A stretch of 64,000 nucleotides of DNA from Algoriphagus vanfongensis DSM 17529 (GCF_000429465.1 NZ_KE386906.1:186001-250000), one strand, 5' to 3'. Shown: positions 1 to 8,985, numbered from the stretch's first letter. Notes: generated by a model from the letters alone, not told the origin. Numbers and translations: made by a program.

Positions 1-61
1 AAACTTCCTATCTCAGCCCATTGATTCCTATTTTAAGTTATAGAATTGAATTTTGATCACT

Positions 62-226
62 ATGGAAATGAAAAAAGGAGCTGATTTTTCCCGATTGATC
101 CCATTTTATTCGAAGAGTTTTTCAATTCAGAAAACGTTTCACAGAGAAGAGTTTTCTGAGGAGACTGGCGAAGAAAGTGGGATGCTGGTAGAATCAGCTC
201 CTTTGCAGTGGATATGGAACAGCTAG
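62..226 (+). other. Nested inverted-repeat element with overlapping 54-codon ORF, downstream of tex
   Basis: A perfect 13-base inverted repeat (AAAGGAGCTGATT at 74-86 and its complement at 192-204) encloses a second nested pairing (ATCCCATTTTATTCG against CGAAGAAAGTGGGAT, one mismatch plus one G-U) and an inner 8-base repeat (CAGAAAAC / GTTTTCTG). It could therefore fold as one branched RNA of about 130 bases. The same stretch carries an open frame on the plus strand, ATG at 62 to TAG at 226, 54 residues, with no family I recognise. It ends 17 bases before the stop of the convergent tex gene. It may be a structured RNA, a long terminator region or a small gene; the sequence alone does not decide. 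Bases 1-61 show nothing else. Confidence 0.35.
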
Positions 227-243
227 TTGCTTTTTAGAAAAGC

Positions 244-2490
244 TTAGCTTCCAAACTTCCCTTTGAGCGCAGCTAGTTTTTCGGCCATTGTTCCTTGCGA
301 CTCGGAGTTGCGGGCAGGTTTCCCTTTTCCTTTCTCCATCTTTTTGCCTCTTTCTGCAAATGGATCAGATTTCATACTCAAACCGATTCGCTTGCGAGGG
401 ACATCTACTTCCAATACGGTCACCTCGACCTTTTGATTGACATGCACGATTTCATTGGGATCTTTCACAAATCGATCTGCCAAGTGACTCAAATGGACTA
501 GGCCATCTTGATGTACTCCCACATCTACAAATGCTCCAAAAGCGGTGATATTGGTGATGACACCAGGAAGTTTCATTCCAGTCTTGAGGTCGGTGATGGC
601 ATTGACACTTTCCTCAAACTGGAAGACTTCAAAGCTTTCGCGAGGATCACGACCCGGCTTTGCAAGTTCCTCCAAGATATCCTGCAAAGTTGGCAAACCA
701 ACCTGATCAGACACATAGGATTGGAGGTTGATTTTCTTTCTCAAGTCCTCAGATTGGATCAATTCACTGACGGATGAACCAAGGTCTTGGGCCATTTTTT
801 CCACCAAAGAATAGCGCTCTGGATGGACTGCAGAGGAATCGAGTGGGTTGCTAGCCTGACCGATTCTCAAGAAACCCGCAGCCTGTTCGTATGCTTTATC
901 TCCCAGTCTTGGGACTTTGAGCAATTGATTTCTGGAGGAGAATGGACCATTTTGATTTCTGAAATCCACGATATTTTGAGCCAATCCAGGGCCTAAACCG
1001 GAAACATAAGTCAAGAGCTGTTTGGATGCCGTATTGACTTCTACTCCCACGCCATTTACAGCGGACATGACTGTGTCATCCAAGGCATTTTTGAGGGAGT
1101 TTTGATCCACGTCGTGCTGATATTGTCCAACACCGATTGATTTGGGATCGATTTTGACGAGCTCAGCCAAAGGGTCCATCAGTCTTCTCCCGATCGAAAC
1201 AGCTCCTCTGACAGTCAGATCCAAATCAGGAAATTCTTCTCTTGCCACGTCTGAGGCCGAGTAAATCGATGCGCCTGCTTCATTGACCATGGTGACGATT
1301 GTGCTTTTGGGAAGTCCAAGAGTTTTGACAAAAGCTTCTGTTTCACGTCCGGCGGTTCCATTGCCGATAGCGATGGCCTGAACCTGATATTTCTCCACCA
1401 TGCCTCTTAGAATCATGCCTGCTTCGGCAGTTTTGCGCTGCGGCTCATGTGGAAAAATGGCTGAATATTCTAAAAATTGACCTTGAGGTCCGAGGCAGAC
1501 GACCTTGCATCCTGTCCTAAATCCAGGGTCGATTGCCATAACTGATTTTTCACCCAAAGGTGCTCCTAGCAAGAGTTGACGAAGGTTTTCTGCAAATACC
1601 CTAATAGCTTCCTCGTCTGCCTTTCTTTTGGTCAGAAGTCGAACTTCTGTTTCCATGCTTGGTTTCAGGAGTCTTTTGTAAGCGTCTTTGACTGCAATTT
1701 TCACTTGATCTGCTGATGAGTTGGCCTGTCCTGTCAGCACTTCTCTTTCTATCACGGCCAAAGCATCCAGTTCTTCAGGACAGGAGTCCAGCATCAGGAA
1801 AAGTTCTTTTTCCCCCCTTCGCATCGCCAAAACCCGGTGAGAAGGAGCTGTCTTGATAGGCTCCTTCCAGTCAAAATAATCTTTGAATTTGGCGGCTTCA
1901 GTCTCTTTTCCTGGGATGACTTTGGAGCTGAATGTGCCTTCTTCCAAAAAGAGTTTTCTCATTTTTTCACGAAGTGAGGCATTTTCATTGATCCACTCGG
2001 CGATGATATCGCGAGCACCTTGGAGGGCTTCTTCGATGGATTGCACTTCTTTTTCTTCGGAAATATATTTTTCAGCTTCCGTATCCAAGTCTATGCTTTC
2101 CTGCGCAAAAATCAATTCTGCTAGAGGCTCAAGCCCCTTTTCTCTTGCTATTGTTGCCTTGGTTCTTCGCTTAGGTTTATATGGAAGGTAGATGTCCTCC
2201 AGTTTGGACATCGTTTCGGCTTCAAGAACCTGCTTTTGTAAGGAGTCGGTTAGTTTTCCTTGCTCGGAGATGGATTTGAGGATAGCTTCTTTTCTTTTGT
2301 CCAGTTCGCGTAGCTGGATCACCCGGTCTCGGATACCCGCCACCTGCACTTCATCGAGACTGCCGGTAGCTTCTTTTCGATAGCGGGAGATAAAAGGTAC
2401 GGTCGCTCCTTCATCCAAAAGTTCCAAAGTAGCCTTGACTTGGCTGGCTTTGATGGATAGCTCGGAGGCGATTTTCAAATCGTAATTCAT
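244..2490 (-). CDS. tex: Tex-family RNA-binding transcription accessory protein
   Basis: Tex is a cytoplasmic nucleic-acid-binding protein linked to transcription and RNA turnover. The 748 residues match the family length and order: helical Tex N-terminal region (about 1-190), YqgF/RNase H-like fold (about 315-450, starting near MAIDPGFRTG at 318-327), helix-hairpin-helix repeats (about 490-560), and a C-terminal S1 RNA-binding domain (about 648-718, with GVITNITAFGAFVDVG). A Lys/Gly-rich tail follows. The ATG at 2490 gives the usual Tex N-terminus. It is a monocistronic gene with 207 bases to the next gene on the same strand, and no obvious promoter match could be read in that gap. Confidence 0.96.
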   Translation of the reverse strand: MNYDLKIASELSIKASQVKATLELLDEGATVPFISRYRKEATGSLDEVQVAGIRDRVIQLRELDKRKEAILKSISEQGKLTDSLQKQVLEAETMSKLEDIYLPYKPKRRTKATIAREKGLEPLAELIFAQESIDLDTEAEKYISEEKEVQSIEEALQGARDIIAEWINENASLREKMRKLFLEEGTFSSKVIPGKETEAAKFKDYFDWKEPIKTAPSHRVLAMRRGEKELFLMLDSCPEELDALAVIEREVLTGQANSSADQVKIAVKDAYKRLLKPSMETEVRLLTKRKADEEAIRVFAENLRQLLLGAPLGEKSVMAIDPGFRTGCKVVCLGPQGQFLEYSAIFPHEPQRKTAEAGMILRGMVEKYQVQAIAIGNGTAGRETEAFVKTLGLPKSTIVTMVNEAGASIYSASDVAREEFPDLDLTVRGAVSIGRRLMDPLAELVKIDPKSIGVGQYQHDVDQNSLKNALDDTVMSAVNGVGVEVNTASKQLLTYVSGLGPGLAQNIVDFRNQNGPFSSRNQLLKVPRLGDKAYEQAAGFLRIGQASNPLDSSAVHPERYSLVEKMAQDLGSSVSELIQSEDLRKKINLQSYVSDQVGLPTLQDILEELAKPGRDPRESFEVFQFEESVNAITDLKTGMKLPGVITNITAFGAFVDVGVHQDGLVHLSHLADRFVKDPNEIVHVNQKVEVTVLEVDVPRKRIGLSMKSDPFAERGKKMEKGKGKPARNSESQGTMAEKLAALKGKFGS

Positions 2491-2697
2491 AGCGATAATA
2501 GGAGGTTTTAATCAATCAAGCTGCAAGTTAAGTCTGCATTGTTGGGAAAAAAGGCTTTGAAAAAGGGAGGGCTTTTAAAGCTCTGAGGGCCTGAGGGTAA
2601 AAATGAAGAATTTAAGTGTTCTAATTTCAAATTGGTGTCAAGTCGTCTAAAAAGCCATGTGATATTTTTGGGATGGTGTCAGACCAGTTCGATCGAT

Positions 2698-3894
2698 TTA
2701 ATACATCATCCCAAAAAGCCACAAAGGGACCTTGCTCCCAAAGCCCAACTCAATATCATCCGCTGCCAATAGATAGTGTTCTAGATGCTTGACCTGACTT
2801 GCGTCTTTATTTTTACCTCCCACTTCTATCACCAACTCACCGGCCTTGAAGTCTCCTTCTTTGGGTAGAGTAACTTCGATTTTACTGTTTTTCAATTGAT
2901 TGAGTAAAAATGTCTCTCTGATAGCACCAATCTCTGGTAAGGCTTTGAGAGCATAGGAAAGATTCGTGTTTTCCAGGTAGATTTTGTCGGGCTTTTGCAG
3001 CAAAGAGACTCCTTTTCCATCTGCCAATAGCAAATTGAGAAGTCTTGCCTTTTCCAATTGAGCAAGCCACTCATAGACTGAGTCTCTACTGGTCTCTACT
3101 TTTCTAGAAATTGAGGAAAGGTTAGGTTTGAAAGGAGCTGATTCCGCTAAAACAACCAGGAGTTTTTTGACTTTATAGGCTGATCCAGCATTGTAATCAG
3201 CTATAAATGCCAAGTCGGACTCGACTACCGTGTTGATGATTTGTTGAAGAAAGATGGGGATGCTATCTGGCCTTGATTCTGCTATAATGGGCAGATATCC
3301 CTGTTTGAGGTATTCTTTGAAAGCTGGAAGGGGTTGGAATTGCTGTCGAAATTCTTGGGCGATTTCCAAATGTGATTGTCGGATCTCTCCCAGATCGACC
3401 TTTTTCAAATTTATATTTTTTGTCAAGCTAATGTACTCTCGAAAAGATAAACCGGGTAGTTCATAAGTGATAACCCTTCTACTCAAATCTGACTCTCCAC
3501 GATAGATGTCTAGAGCAGAAGAGGATGAAAAAACCACTTTCAAGTCAGGAAAGGAATCATAGATGTTTTTTAGTTCTCTGGACCAGTTAGGGTACTTGTG
3601 TACTTCATCTATAAATAGATATCTTCCACCATTTTGATAAAAATCGAGTGTAGTCTCTACTAGATTGTGGGTATAAAACCAATAATGATCTGCAGAAAAA
3701 TAAAGGACTCCCTTTCCTGTGGATTGGATTCCAAATTTGATGCGTTGGAGCATAAGGGTTGTTTTTCCTGATCCCCTTGGCCCCTTGATCGCTATCATCC
3801 GCTCATTCCAGTCTATTTCCGAATAAAGAAATCGGAAAAACTGATCACTAACTTGATTCAGGAGGTTGTGAAAGTTTGAGACTAAAATTTCCAT
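2698..3894 (-). CDS. AAA ATPase with C-terminal DUF4143 domain
   Basis: This ATPase belongs to a family common in Bacteroidota, with an N-terminal AAA module and a C-terminal winged-helix/nuclease-like DUF4143 domain; no precise role is established. Walker A is GPRGSGKTT (about residues 38-46) and Walker B is YLFIDEVHK (about 94-102). A winged-helix-like segment lies near SRKVETSRDSVYEWLAQLE, and the C-terminus (about 330-380, with ELVIEVGGKNK) resembles the restriction-endonuclease-like strand order of the family. The frame extends to a TTG at 3915, but that codon lies inside an inverted repeat. The ATG at 3894 gives the standard family start (MEILVSNFHNLL) and 398 residues. The wing domain could bind its own upstream repeat, which is inference. 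Confidence 0.88.
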   Translation of the reverse strand: MEILVSNFHNLLNQVSDQFFRFLYSEIDWNERMIAIKGPRGSGKTTLMLQRIKFGIQSTGKGVLYFSADHYWFYTHNLVETTLDFYQNGGRYLFIDEVHKYPNWSRELKNIYDSFPDLKVVFSSSSALDIYRGESDLSRRVITYELPGLSFREYISLTKNINLKKVDLGEIRQSHLEIAQEFRQQFQPLPAFKEYLKQGYLPIIAESRPDSIPIFLQQIINTVVESDLAFIADYNAGSAYKVKKLLVVLAESAPFKPNLSSISRKVETSRDSVYEWLAQLEKARLLNLLLADGKGVSLLQKPDKIYLENTNLSYALKALPEIGAIRETFLLNQLKNSKIEVTLPKEGDFKAGELVIEVGGKNKDASQVKHLEHYLLAADDIELGFGSKVPLWLFGMMY

Positions 3895-3906
3895 ATTGTA
3901 GAATGT

Positions 3907-3937
3907 ATTCGACAAAAATGAATAAAATATGTCGAAT
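3907..3937. promoter_or_regulatory. Inverted repeat ATTCGACA-N15-TGTCGAAT upstream of the AAA/DUF4143 gene
   Basis: Perfect 8-base arms at 3907-3914 and 3930-3937 lie 13 bases upstream of the chosen ATG. A third half site, AATCGACA, lies at 3973-3980. The arm spacing of 23 bases is about two helical turns, which fits a dimeric DNA-binding protein. An RNA hairpin in the leader is the alternative. Confidence 0.5.
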
Positions 3938-3999
3938 CAAAAAGTCAAAATAGGAATTGAAATGCCTTTTCAAATCGACAAATGTTCCAAGCCAATGCT

Positions 4000-4974
4000 T
4001 TAACGATCTGATTCATGAACGGATATGTTCTGCTTTTTCCAGATTTCCCGAGTGAGTTCCTGGAGTCTTTGCTGCGCTTCTGGCGGGGAAATGATCTGAA
4101 TTTTGTCTCCCAAGCAAATAATCCAACGAATAAATCCTTCCAGAGAGGTGCACATAAAAGTCATCAATACGCGGTCTTTTTCCCGTCTTTCTAGGACAAA
4201 CCCTTGGTTGAACTTTTGGACTCTCAGGTATTTTTCGGCTGAGATGGGAATGGAAATTACAATCTCCAGCAGGTTTTCGGAGGAGCGGATTTTTTCGAGA
4301 TATTCTGAAAGGGAAGGGTGGGATTGAGGGTTGTAGTTTTCATCCAGCACAGTAAGCGTATTGATCCGGTCGAGTCGAAAAGTGCGATAATCGGCTCTCA
4401 TCCTACACCAGGCGATCAAGTACCATTGCTGGTATGCATAATATACGCCGACAGCTTCCAATGTTCGGCGGCTGGTTTTTTCCTCGACGAAAGTCGTGTA
4501 AGTGATATCAATGAGCTTGCGAGAGACAAGAGCTTCTAGGATTTGTTGCAGAAAACGGTCCTTACTATCATGTAGAAGTTGATTTTTCTGATTGAATACC
4601 GCTACCAAGGATGAGAGTTGCTGCACCTTTTCTTTTTCGGTGGTACGCAGAACAGATTTGATTTTGAGCATGGCTGACTGGAAATGTTCCAGACTGCTTC
4701 GGTCCGAAATTTGGCCGATGATTTTTTCTGCCAAAGCGAGAGATTGTGCTTCCTCAGCTGTAAACATCACCGGCGGCAAACGATAGCCTTCCATCAGGGA
4801 GTAGCCTTGTCCAGCCTCTCCGATGACGGGCACTCCTCCTTCTTCTAAGGCCCGAATATCCCGGTAGACAGTTCTGAGACTGATTTCAAATCTATCTGCG
4901 ATTTCCTGTGCTTTGGTCAGTCGTTTGGATTGCAGATGTGTGAGGATGGCGGTGAGGCGGTCGATTCTGTTCAT
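4000..4974 (-). CDS. WYL-domain transcriptional regulator (YafY family)
   Basis: A DNA-binding regulator with an N-terminal HTH (residues 1-60, RLTAILTHLQSKRLTKAQEI then ISLRTVYRDIRALEEGG) and a C-terminal WYL ligand-sensing domain (about 140-215, with VGVYYAYQQWYLIAWCRMR and the following RTFRLDRI) plus the WCX extension. The open frame runs further upstream to 5223, but that part overlaps the neighbouring gene and its promoter; the ATG at 4974 gives the typical MNRIDRLTAIL start and 324 residues. It is divergent from a DinB-family gene 93 bases away with a palindrome between them. Regulators of this family often control the adjacent gene, so that pairing is likely here. Confidence 0.9.
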   Translation of the reverse strand: MNRIDRLTAILTHLQSKRLTKAQEIADRFEISLRTVYRDIRALEEGGVPVIGEAGQGYSLMEGYRLPPVMFTAEEAQSLALAEKIIGQISDRSSLEHFQSAMLKIKSVLRTTEKEKVQQLSSLVAVFNQKNQLLHDSKDRFLQQILEALVSRKLIDITYTTFVEEKTSRRTLEAVGVYYAYQQWYLIAWCRMRADYRTFRLDRINTLTVLDENYNPQSHPSLSEYLEKIRSSENLLEIVISIPISAEKYLRVQKFNQGFVLERREKDRVLMTFMCTSLEGFIRWIICLGDKIQIISPPEAQQRLQELTREIWKKQNISVHESDR

Positions 4975-5010
4975 TGTTGTCAGAGAAAATGAAAAATTAC
5001 AAAATCCTAC

Positions 5011-5026
5011 TGACATACTGCTGTCA
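5011..5026. promoter_or_regulatory. Palindromic operator candidate TGACA-N6-TGTCA between WYL regulator and DinB-family gene
   Basis: Perfect 5-base arms at 5011-5015 and 5022-5026 with a 6-base spacer lie midway in the 93-base divergent spacer (4975-5067). TGACA/TGTCA pairs of this form are typical, from memory, of promoters next to YafY-type WYL regulators. That the regulator binds here is inference. Confidence 0.6.
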
Positions 5027-5067
5027 CTAAGCGTCGGTTTCTTTGTGTATCCTAACGAATAAAAACT

Positions 5068-5553
5068 ATGGAAACGCAAGAAAAACAAAGAACATTTATC
5101 GACAGAGAACAAGTTTTGGCTCACTGGCAAGGACATCGAGCATTGACAAGAAGGGTGATTGAAGCTTTTCCCGAAAAGGATCTTTTCACATTCTCCATCG
5201 GAGGCATGCGGACTTTTGGCCAAATGGTAGGGGAACTACTGGCCATTGCTGGGCCAGGTGCAGTTGGTTTGGCAACTGATGAGTGGAAGGAACTTGACGA
5301 GAAAGATAGGTCGCAAGAGAGCAAGGAGAAGCTACTAGAGCTGTGGGATCAGACGACGCAGGTATTGGATGAAAACTGGTCCAAAATCCCGGAGGAAAGA
5401 TTTCAGGAAACTCAGGTCGCATTTGGGATGTATGAAAACCCCGGCTATTGCTCAGTGCTGTATTTTATTGACAATGAAATACATCATCGGGGACAAGCCT
5501 ATGTATATCTGAGGGCTTTGGGAGTCGAGCCGCCGGCATTCTGGGAAAGGTAA
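5068..5553 (+). CDS. DinB-family four-helix protein (putative metal-dependent)
   Basis: The protein belongs to the DinB/YfiT-like four-helix bundle family, whose members bind a metal with three histidines and often act as thiol-dependent transferases; the substrate is unknown. The C-terminal signature EIHHRGQAYVYLRALGVEPP (about 138-157) carries the family's last histidines. Length (161) and the tryptophan-containing end (FWER) fit. It faces the WYL regulator across a palindrome, so regulator-controlled expression is likely. A bidirectional terminator follows 41 bases downstream. Confidence 0.87.
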   Translation: METQEKQRTFIDREQVLAHWQGHRALTRRVIEAFPEKDLFTFSIGGMRTFGQMVGELLAIAGPGAVGLATDEWKELDEKDRSQESKEKLLELWDQTTQVLDENWSKIPEERFQETQVAFGMYENPGYCSVLYFIDNEIHHRGQAYVYLRALGVEPPAFWER

Positions 5554-5594
5554 AAGGAAACTGGTTTTTTCGAAGAAGTATTGTTTAAAAAAAA

Positions 5595-5621
5595 GAAGCT
5601 GCTCCGGATCGGAGCAGCTTC
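5595..5621. terminator. Bidirectional intrinsic terminator between convergent genes
   Basis: A perfect 12-base stem (GAAGCTGCTCCG / complement) with a 3-base loop, flanked by a run of eight A on the left and T-rich sequence on the right. It can serve both the DinB-family gene (plus) and the barrel gene (minus). Confidence 0.92.
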
Positions 5622-5625
5622 TTTG

Positions 5626-5658
5626 TATTCAAATTTCTGATTTCAAACTTTTGATTTT
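5626..5658. repeat. Heptad-periodic spacer, element A (downstream of the beta-barrel gene)
   Basis: The spacer divides into degenerate 7-base units with no gaps, for example ATTTCTG and then ATTTCAA, then ACTTTTG and ATTTTCT. It begins immediately after the minus-strand stop codon (5659-5661) and runs to the terminator. The words are the reverse complement of the type seen at 46112-46146. Only about four units are present, so low-complexity AT sequence is the alternative. Confidence 0.5.
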
Positions 5659-8448
5659 CTAAATATCTCCTCTGCTTCCTCCTGGTCCCATACTTGGACC
5701 TTCACCGGTATTGATCATGTTATTGTAATCGTCCATGTCCATGCCTTTGCTGAAGCGACGGATATTGTAGGAGAATGTCAACATGAAATAGCGCTGCAAG
5801 ACATTGGTTTGCACGTCTTCGATGTAGGTTTCGGTGACATTTCTACGAATACTTGCATTTTGTCTGAAGAGGTCATAGACATTCAGACTGACCTCTCCTC
5901 GCTGGTTTCCAAATACTTTTTTGCCCAAGCTCATATTGACCAAGGTGAAATTATTGTCAAATCCTTCACTTAGACCAGAGTTGATCTGATGGCTCAGGTC
6001 AAGTCTATAGACAAAGCCTTCCCAGATGATCCAATTGAAGTTTACACGACCTCTTTGGTTGAAATATTTATTGTTCAGGCTAGTGTTAAGGGTGTTTTCT
6101 ACATCATTGAAGGAGAATCTCGTCCAGATGTTGAAGTCCACCTGATCGGAAATATTACTGCTCAAAGAAAATCCGGTGCTATAGCGGCTCGAATTGTTGA
6201 AGCCATACTGCTCGTTGACCAAAGTAGGTCTTTTGGTATAGGAGGCTCCGAAATTGATGTTGAAGTTTGATTTGATAAATCCTGCAGGGATGCCATAGTT
6301 CATCCAAGATCTAAAATCCCAATAGCCATCCAGATTGACTGGTTTGTAAAGCTGCGATCCAGGTTCCAAAATAATCCCATCTTGGATTTCGGTGGCTTCG
6401 TCAGCGATCAGAGAGCTATTCGAGATGGTATTGTTGACTATGGAGGACTGAGCAAAAAGGAACCAATTGCGGTCCGTGTCCGGATTGTTGGATCGGAATC
6501 GGACTCTCATTCGGTGCGAATAAGACTGATCCAACTCAGGATTTCCGACATAGAGCTGCAACGGATTGGAATTGTCTACGACAGGCTGAAGCTGTCTGAG
6601 ATCTGGTTCGTTGGTACGCGTATCGTAGTCAAATTCGACATTGGTATTGTCTGAAAATTTATAATCTACCCGAACCGTAGGAAGAAAACTCTGGAACGTT
6701 CTTTCCAATTCGAAGGGCTGAGGAAAGCCCTGCTCGTTGTCCAGTTTGGCATTTTGATATTGACCTTCCACTTGGAATCTCAAGCCATCTTTGGAGTATT
6801 GATAACCGAGTTCTACTTCCTGAGTCAAGAATTTGCTTTCGAAGGTATTACTCAATGCGGTGTCCAAAGCAAGATTTGCTTCTCCAGGAGATTCATCCAG
6901 CACGTCAAAGATCAACTGATCTGAATCATTGACACGATTACCGATTTCGTATTCCAATTCAAACTGACTTCTTTCGCTGACAGCCTCGGTAAAGGAAATG
7001 CCCGTCTCCCAATCAAATCCTTTTCTATCCCGATTGATCAATTGATTGATGGTTTCGGTTCTGTATTCTGGTTCGAAATATTGATTTTCGGCCAATCTTT
7101 TGGAGCGATCTTCATTTTGATGATTGCCGACTCTAGCTCTTACGGTCATGGTCCTGCCGGGCTTGTCGAATTTGTGACTGTATAGAAAACGATTGAAAAT
7201 ATCGTAATCTTTGTTTTTGGCAGTTCTGGTATTTTCTACGGTATTGATCAGATCTGTTCCGTTGGTGGTTTCTCCAGAGAAGTCCGAGTTTTCTGTTTCA
7301 AATCGGGCGGACAAACGAGGAATGAATAGAATTCTGTTTTTCTCATCGATGTCGTATTCCAATCGCATGTCAAACTGATGCTCATTATTTAGCCTGGAAT
7401 CGTTGCTGATTTCATTGTAGAATTGTTGGCTTTCATCATTGGTGATGAATTCTCTGAAGCGGATTTCCTGCCCGATATTTTCTCGGCTGTTGAATACATA
7501 GCTTCCAGTGACTTTGACTTTTTCTCCCCAAAGATCCGTATAGTTAAGTCCGGCGAGATGGGTGTTGATAATCCCACTTTGAGGTCGGGAATTGTCTTGG
7601 GCGTTAGGGTCAGAGGAATAGTCCGTCAGGTTGATGTTATTTGTCAGTCCTGTGAATGTGATTCGTTGATCTTCATCGAAGGCATTGATAGAAGCACCGA
7701 CCACATAGCGGTCGTCTGTGCCATATCCGGCAGTAGTTCTACCAAATTGTCCTTTTCTTCGATTCGGTTTGGTGATGATGTTGATGGTTTTCATCCTTTC
7801 GCCATCATCAAAGCCGCTCAATCTCGCTTTTTCGCTGAGCTGGTCAAAGATCTCAACGCTTTGGATGACCTCTGCAGGTAGATTTTGAAGGGCTGTTCTC
7901 ACATCTGTTCCAAAGAACGGTTTACCATCCACGAGTATTTGCGCGATATTCTCACCTTGAGCCTGAAGTGCTCCTTCGGCGGAATTGACTCCTGGGAGTT
8001 TTTCGATCAATGTCTGAGCCGAGGCATCCCTCATGGTTTTGAAGGCATCGGCATTGTACATGGTCGTGTCAGATTTTTGCTGACCGGTGGAGCGTCTAGC
8101 TGCCACAGTCACTTCCTGCAATGCGGTAGCTTCTTCACGCAGAGGAATGACACCTAGGTTTAGGTCTTGATTGACGTGGATGCTTTTGAAAAAATTACTG
8201 TAGCCGAGGTATTGTACCTTGAGGAGATAGTCCCCTTCTTTTACTTGGTTGATTTCAAAATTTCCTTCGAGGTCAGTGATCATTCCATCGACTTGGGAGG
8301 AGTCATTGACGCTGAGGATCAATACATTGGCATAAGGAATAGTAGTGGAAGATCCAGCCTCCTGGATTTTCCCTTTGACGGTGTAAGATTGGGCAAAGGA
8401 GGCAGCCGAAACTACCCATACAAAAAGGATACTTAAATAAACTTTCAT
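5659..8448 (-). CDS. Outer-membrane beta-barrel protein, TonB-receptor-like with CarboxypepD_reg domain
   Basis: This is a predicted outer-membrane protein of the Bacteroidota-specific beta-barrel family related to TonB-dependent receptors; the ligand is unknown. It has a signal peptide (1-19, ending SFAQ), a CarboxypepD_reg/CNA-like fold (about 22-105, with YTVKGKIQEAGSSTTIPYAN), a plug domain (about 130-215, with LPGVNSAEGALQAQGENIAQ and ILVDGKPFFGTD) and a long barrel (about 230-900) rich in alternating aromatic strands. Length 929 is normal. The C-terminus ends in a Gly/Pro/Ser-rich tail, unlike SusC-type barrels that end in aromatic residues. No SusD partner is adjacent, so it is unlikely to be a SusC-type glycan importer. 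Confidence 0.9.
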   Translation of the reverse strand: MKVYLSILFVWVVSAASFAQSYTVKGKIQEAGSSTTIPYANVLILSVNDSSQVDGMITDLEGNFEINQVKEGDYLLKVQYLGYSNFFKSIHVNQDLNLGVIPLREEATALQEVTVAARRSTGQQKSDTTMYNADAFKTMRDASAQTLIEKLPGVNSAEGALQAQGENIAQILVDGKPFFGTDVRTALQNLPAEVIQSVEIFDQLSEKARLSGFDDGERMKTINIITKPNRRKGQFGRTTAGYGTDDRYVVGASINAFDEDQRITFTGLTNNINLTDYSSDPNAQDNSRPQSGIINTHLAGLNYTDLWGEKVKVTGSYVFNSRENIGQEIRFREFITNDESQQFYNEISNDSRLNNEHQFDMRLEYDIDEKNRILFIPRLSARFETENSDFSGETTNGTDLINTVENTRTAKNKDYDIFNRFLYSHKFDKPGRTMTVRARVGNHQNEDRSKRLAENQYFEPEYRTETINQLINRDRKGFDWETGISFTEAVSERSQFELEYEIGNRVNDSDQLIFDVLDESPGEANLALDTALSNTFESKFLTQEVELGYQYSKDGLRFQVEGQYQNAKLDNEQGFPQPFELERTFQSFLPTVRVDYKFSDNTNVEFDYDTRTNEPDLRQLQPVVDNSNPLQLYVGNPELDQSYSHRMRVRFRSNNPDTDRNWFLFAQSSIVNNTISNSSLIADEATEIQDGIILEPGSQLYKPVNLDGYWDFRSWMNYGIPAGFIKSNFNINFGASYTKRPTLVNEQYGFNNSSRYSTGFSLSSNISDQVDFNIWTRFSFNDVENTLNTSLNNKYFNQRGRVNFNWIIWEGFVYRLDLSHQINSGLSEGFDNNFTLVNMSLGKKVFGNQRGEVSLNVYDLFRQNASIRRNVTETYIEDVQTNVLQRYFMLTFSYNIRRFSKGMDMDDYNNMINTGEGPSMGPGGSRGDI

Positions 8449-8637
8449 TTAGTTGGTTTTTGGGAATTGGCCATCTCGGTTATGGCAATTTGTATACAAA
8501 GGAAATAGCTAAGACGCTAAATTGTTTTAAGATTTGGGCTAAGCGGTCATATGAGCCAATAAGTGCCTACCGATCATGTAAAAAATAACAGATTAGTCTG
8601 ATTTTCAAAGTCTTATTGGGGGCGTGTCGGTTTTGTG

Positions 8638-8676
8638 TCAATTATTGTCAGAATTGATGTTATTTTTATTGTCAAT
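8638..8676 (+). promoter_or_regulatory. Repeat cluster upstream of the small-ORF/S24 repressor operon
   Basis: TTATTGTCA occurs twice exactly 24 bases apart (8642-8650 and 8666-8674), and TCAATT-N8-AATTGA forms an inverted repeat at 8638-8657. More TGTCA words flank it. The location 52-90 bases before the operon start suits operators for the S24 repressor. The rest of the 279-base gap 8449-8727 shows no gene. Confidence 0.4.
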
Positions 8677-8727
8677 AGAGTGTTTATAAAAACAACATTT
8701 TATATTAGTGTCATAATCATCAAGGAT

Positions 8728-8985
8728 ATGGAACAGCAGGAAAAAATTAACGTCACAACGAAGCAATTGGCGTCAGGTAATTGTCAGGTGAAATTCACCG
8801 TGGAGAATAGTGCCGAGCAGCAATACGGATACTTGCTCATGTCTGAGCCTCGACCAGTCGGAGAAATCATCCAAGAAGTTCAGCGGAGATTGGAGCAAAG
8901 AAGAGCTGCTGCCAAGCGTATCAATCCTCTTTTTCCTCTCGCTCCAGCGCAAGATGATGCTGACTTTTATCTTTTTTCAGCATGA
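8728..8985 (+). CDS. Small unknown protein, first gene of an operon with an S24 repressor
   Basis: I do not recognise this 85-residue protein. It is polar, with a basic helix in the middle (QEVQRRLEQRRAAAKR) and an aromatic C-terminus (DADFYLFSA). The frame is open to 8635, but the upstream part is AT-rich and lies over the repeat cluster, so the ATG at 8728 (MEQQEKINVT) is preferred. Its stop overlaps the start of the S24 repressor by four bases (ATGA), so the two are translationally coupled. It could be a partner or antagonist of the repressor. No export signal is visible. Confidence 0.7.
   Translation: MEQQEKINVTTKQLASGNCQVKFTVENSAEQQYGYLLMSEPRPVGEIIQEVQRRLEQRRAAAKRINPLFPLAPAQDDADFYLFSA

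Noticed and set aside
2633..2686. Two TGGTGTCA words 41 bases apart, like REP/RAYT-type palindrome halves
   Set aside because: Only two 8-base words in the same orientation, no full palindrome and no RAYT transposase in the window.
4975..5223. N-terminal extension of the WYL regulator up to 5223
   Set aside because: It would cover the operator-like palindrome and overlap the divergent gene; the residues look like translated promoter.
7423..7881. 152-codon open frame on the plus strand inside the beta-barrel gene
   Set aside because: It is the antisense shadow of a strongly supported outer-membrane protein and has no recognisable domain.
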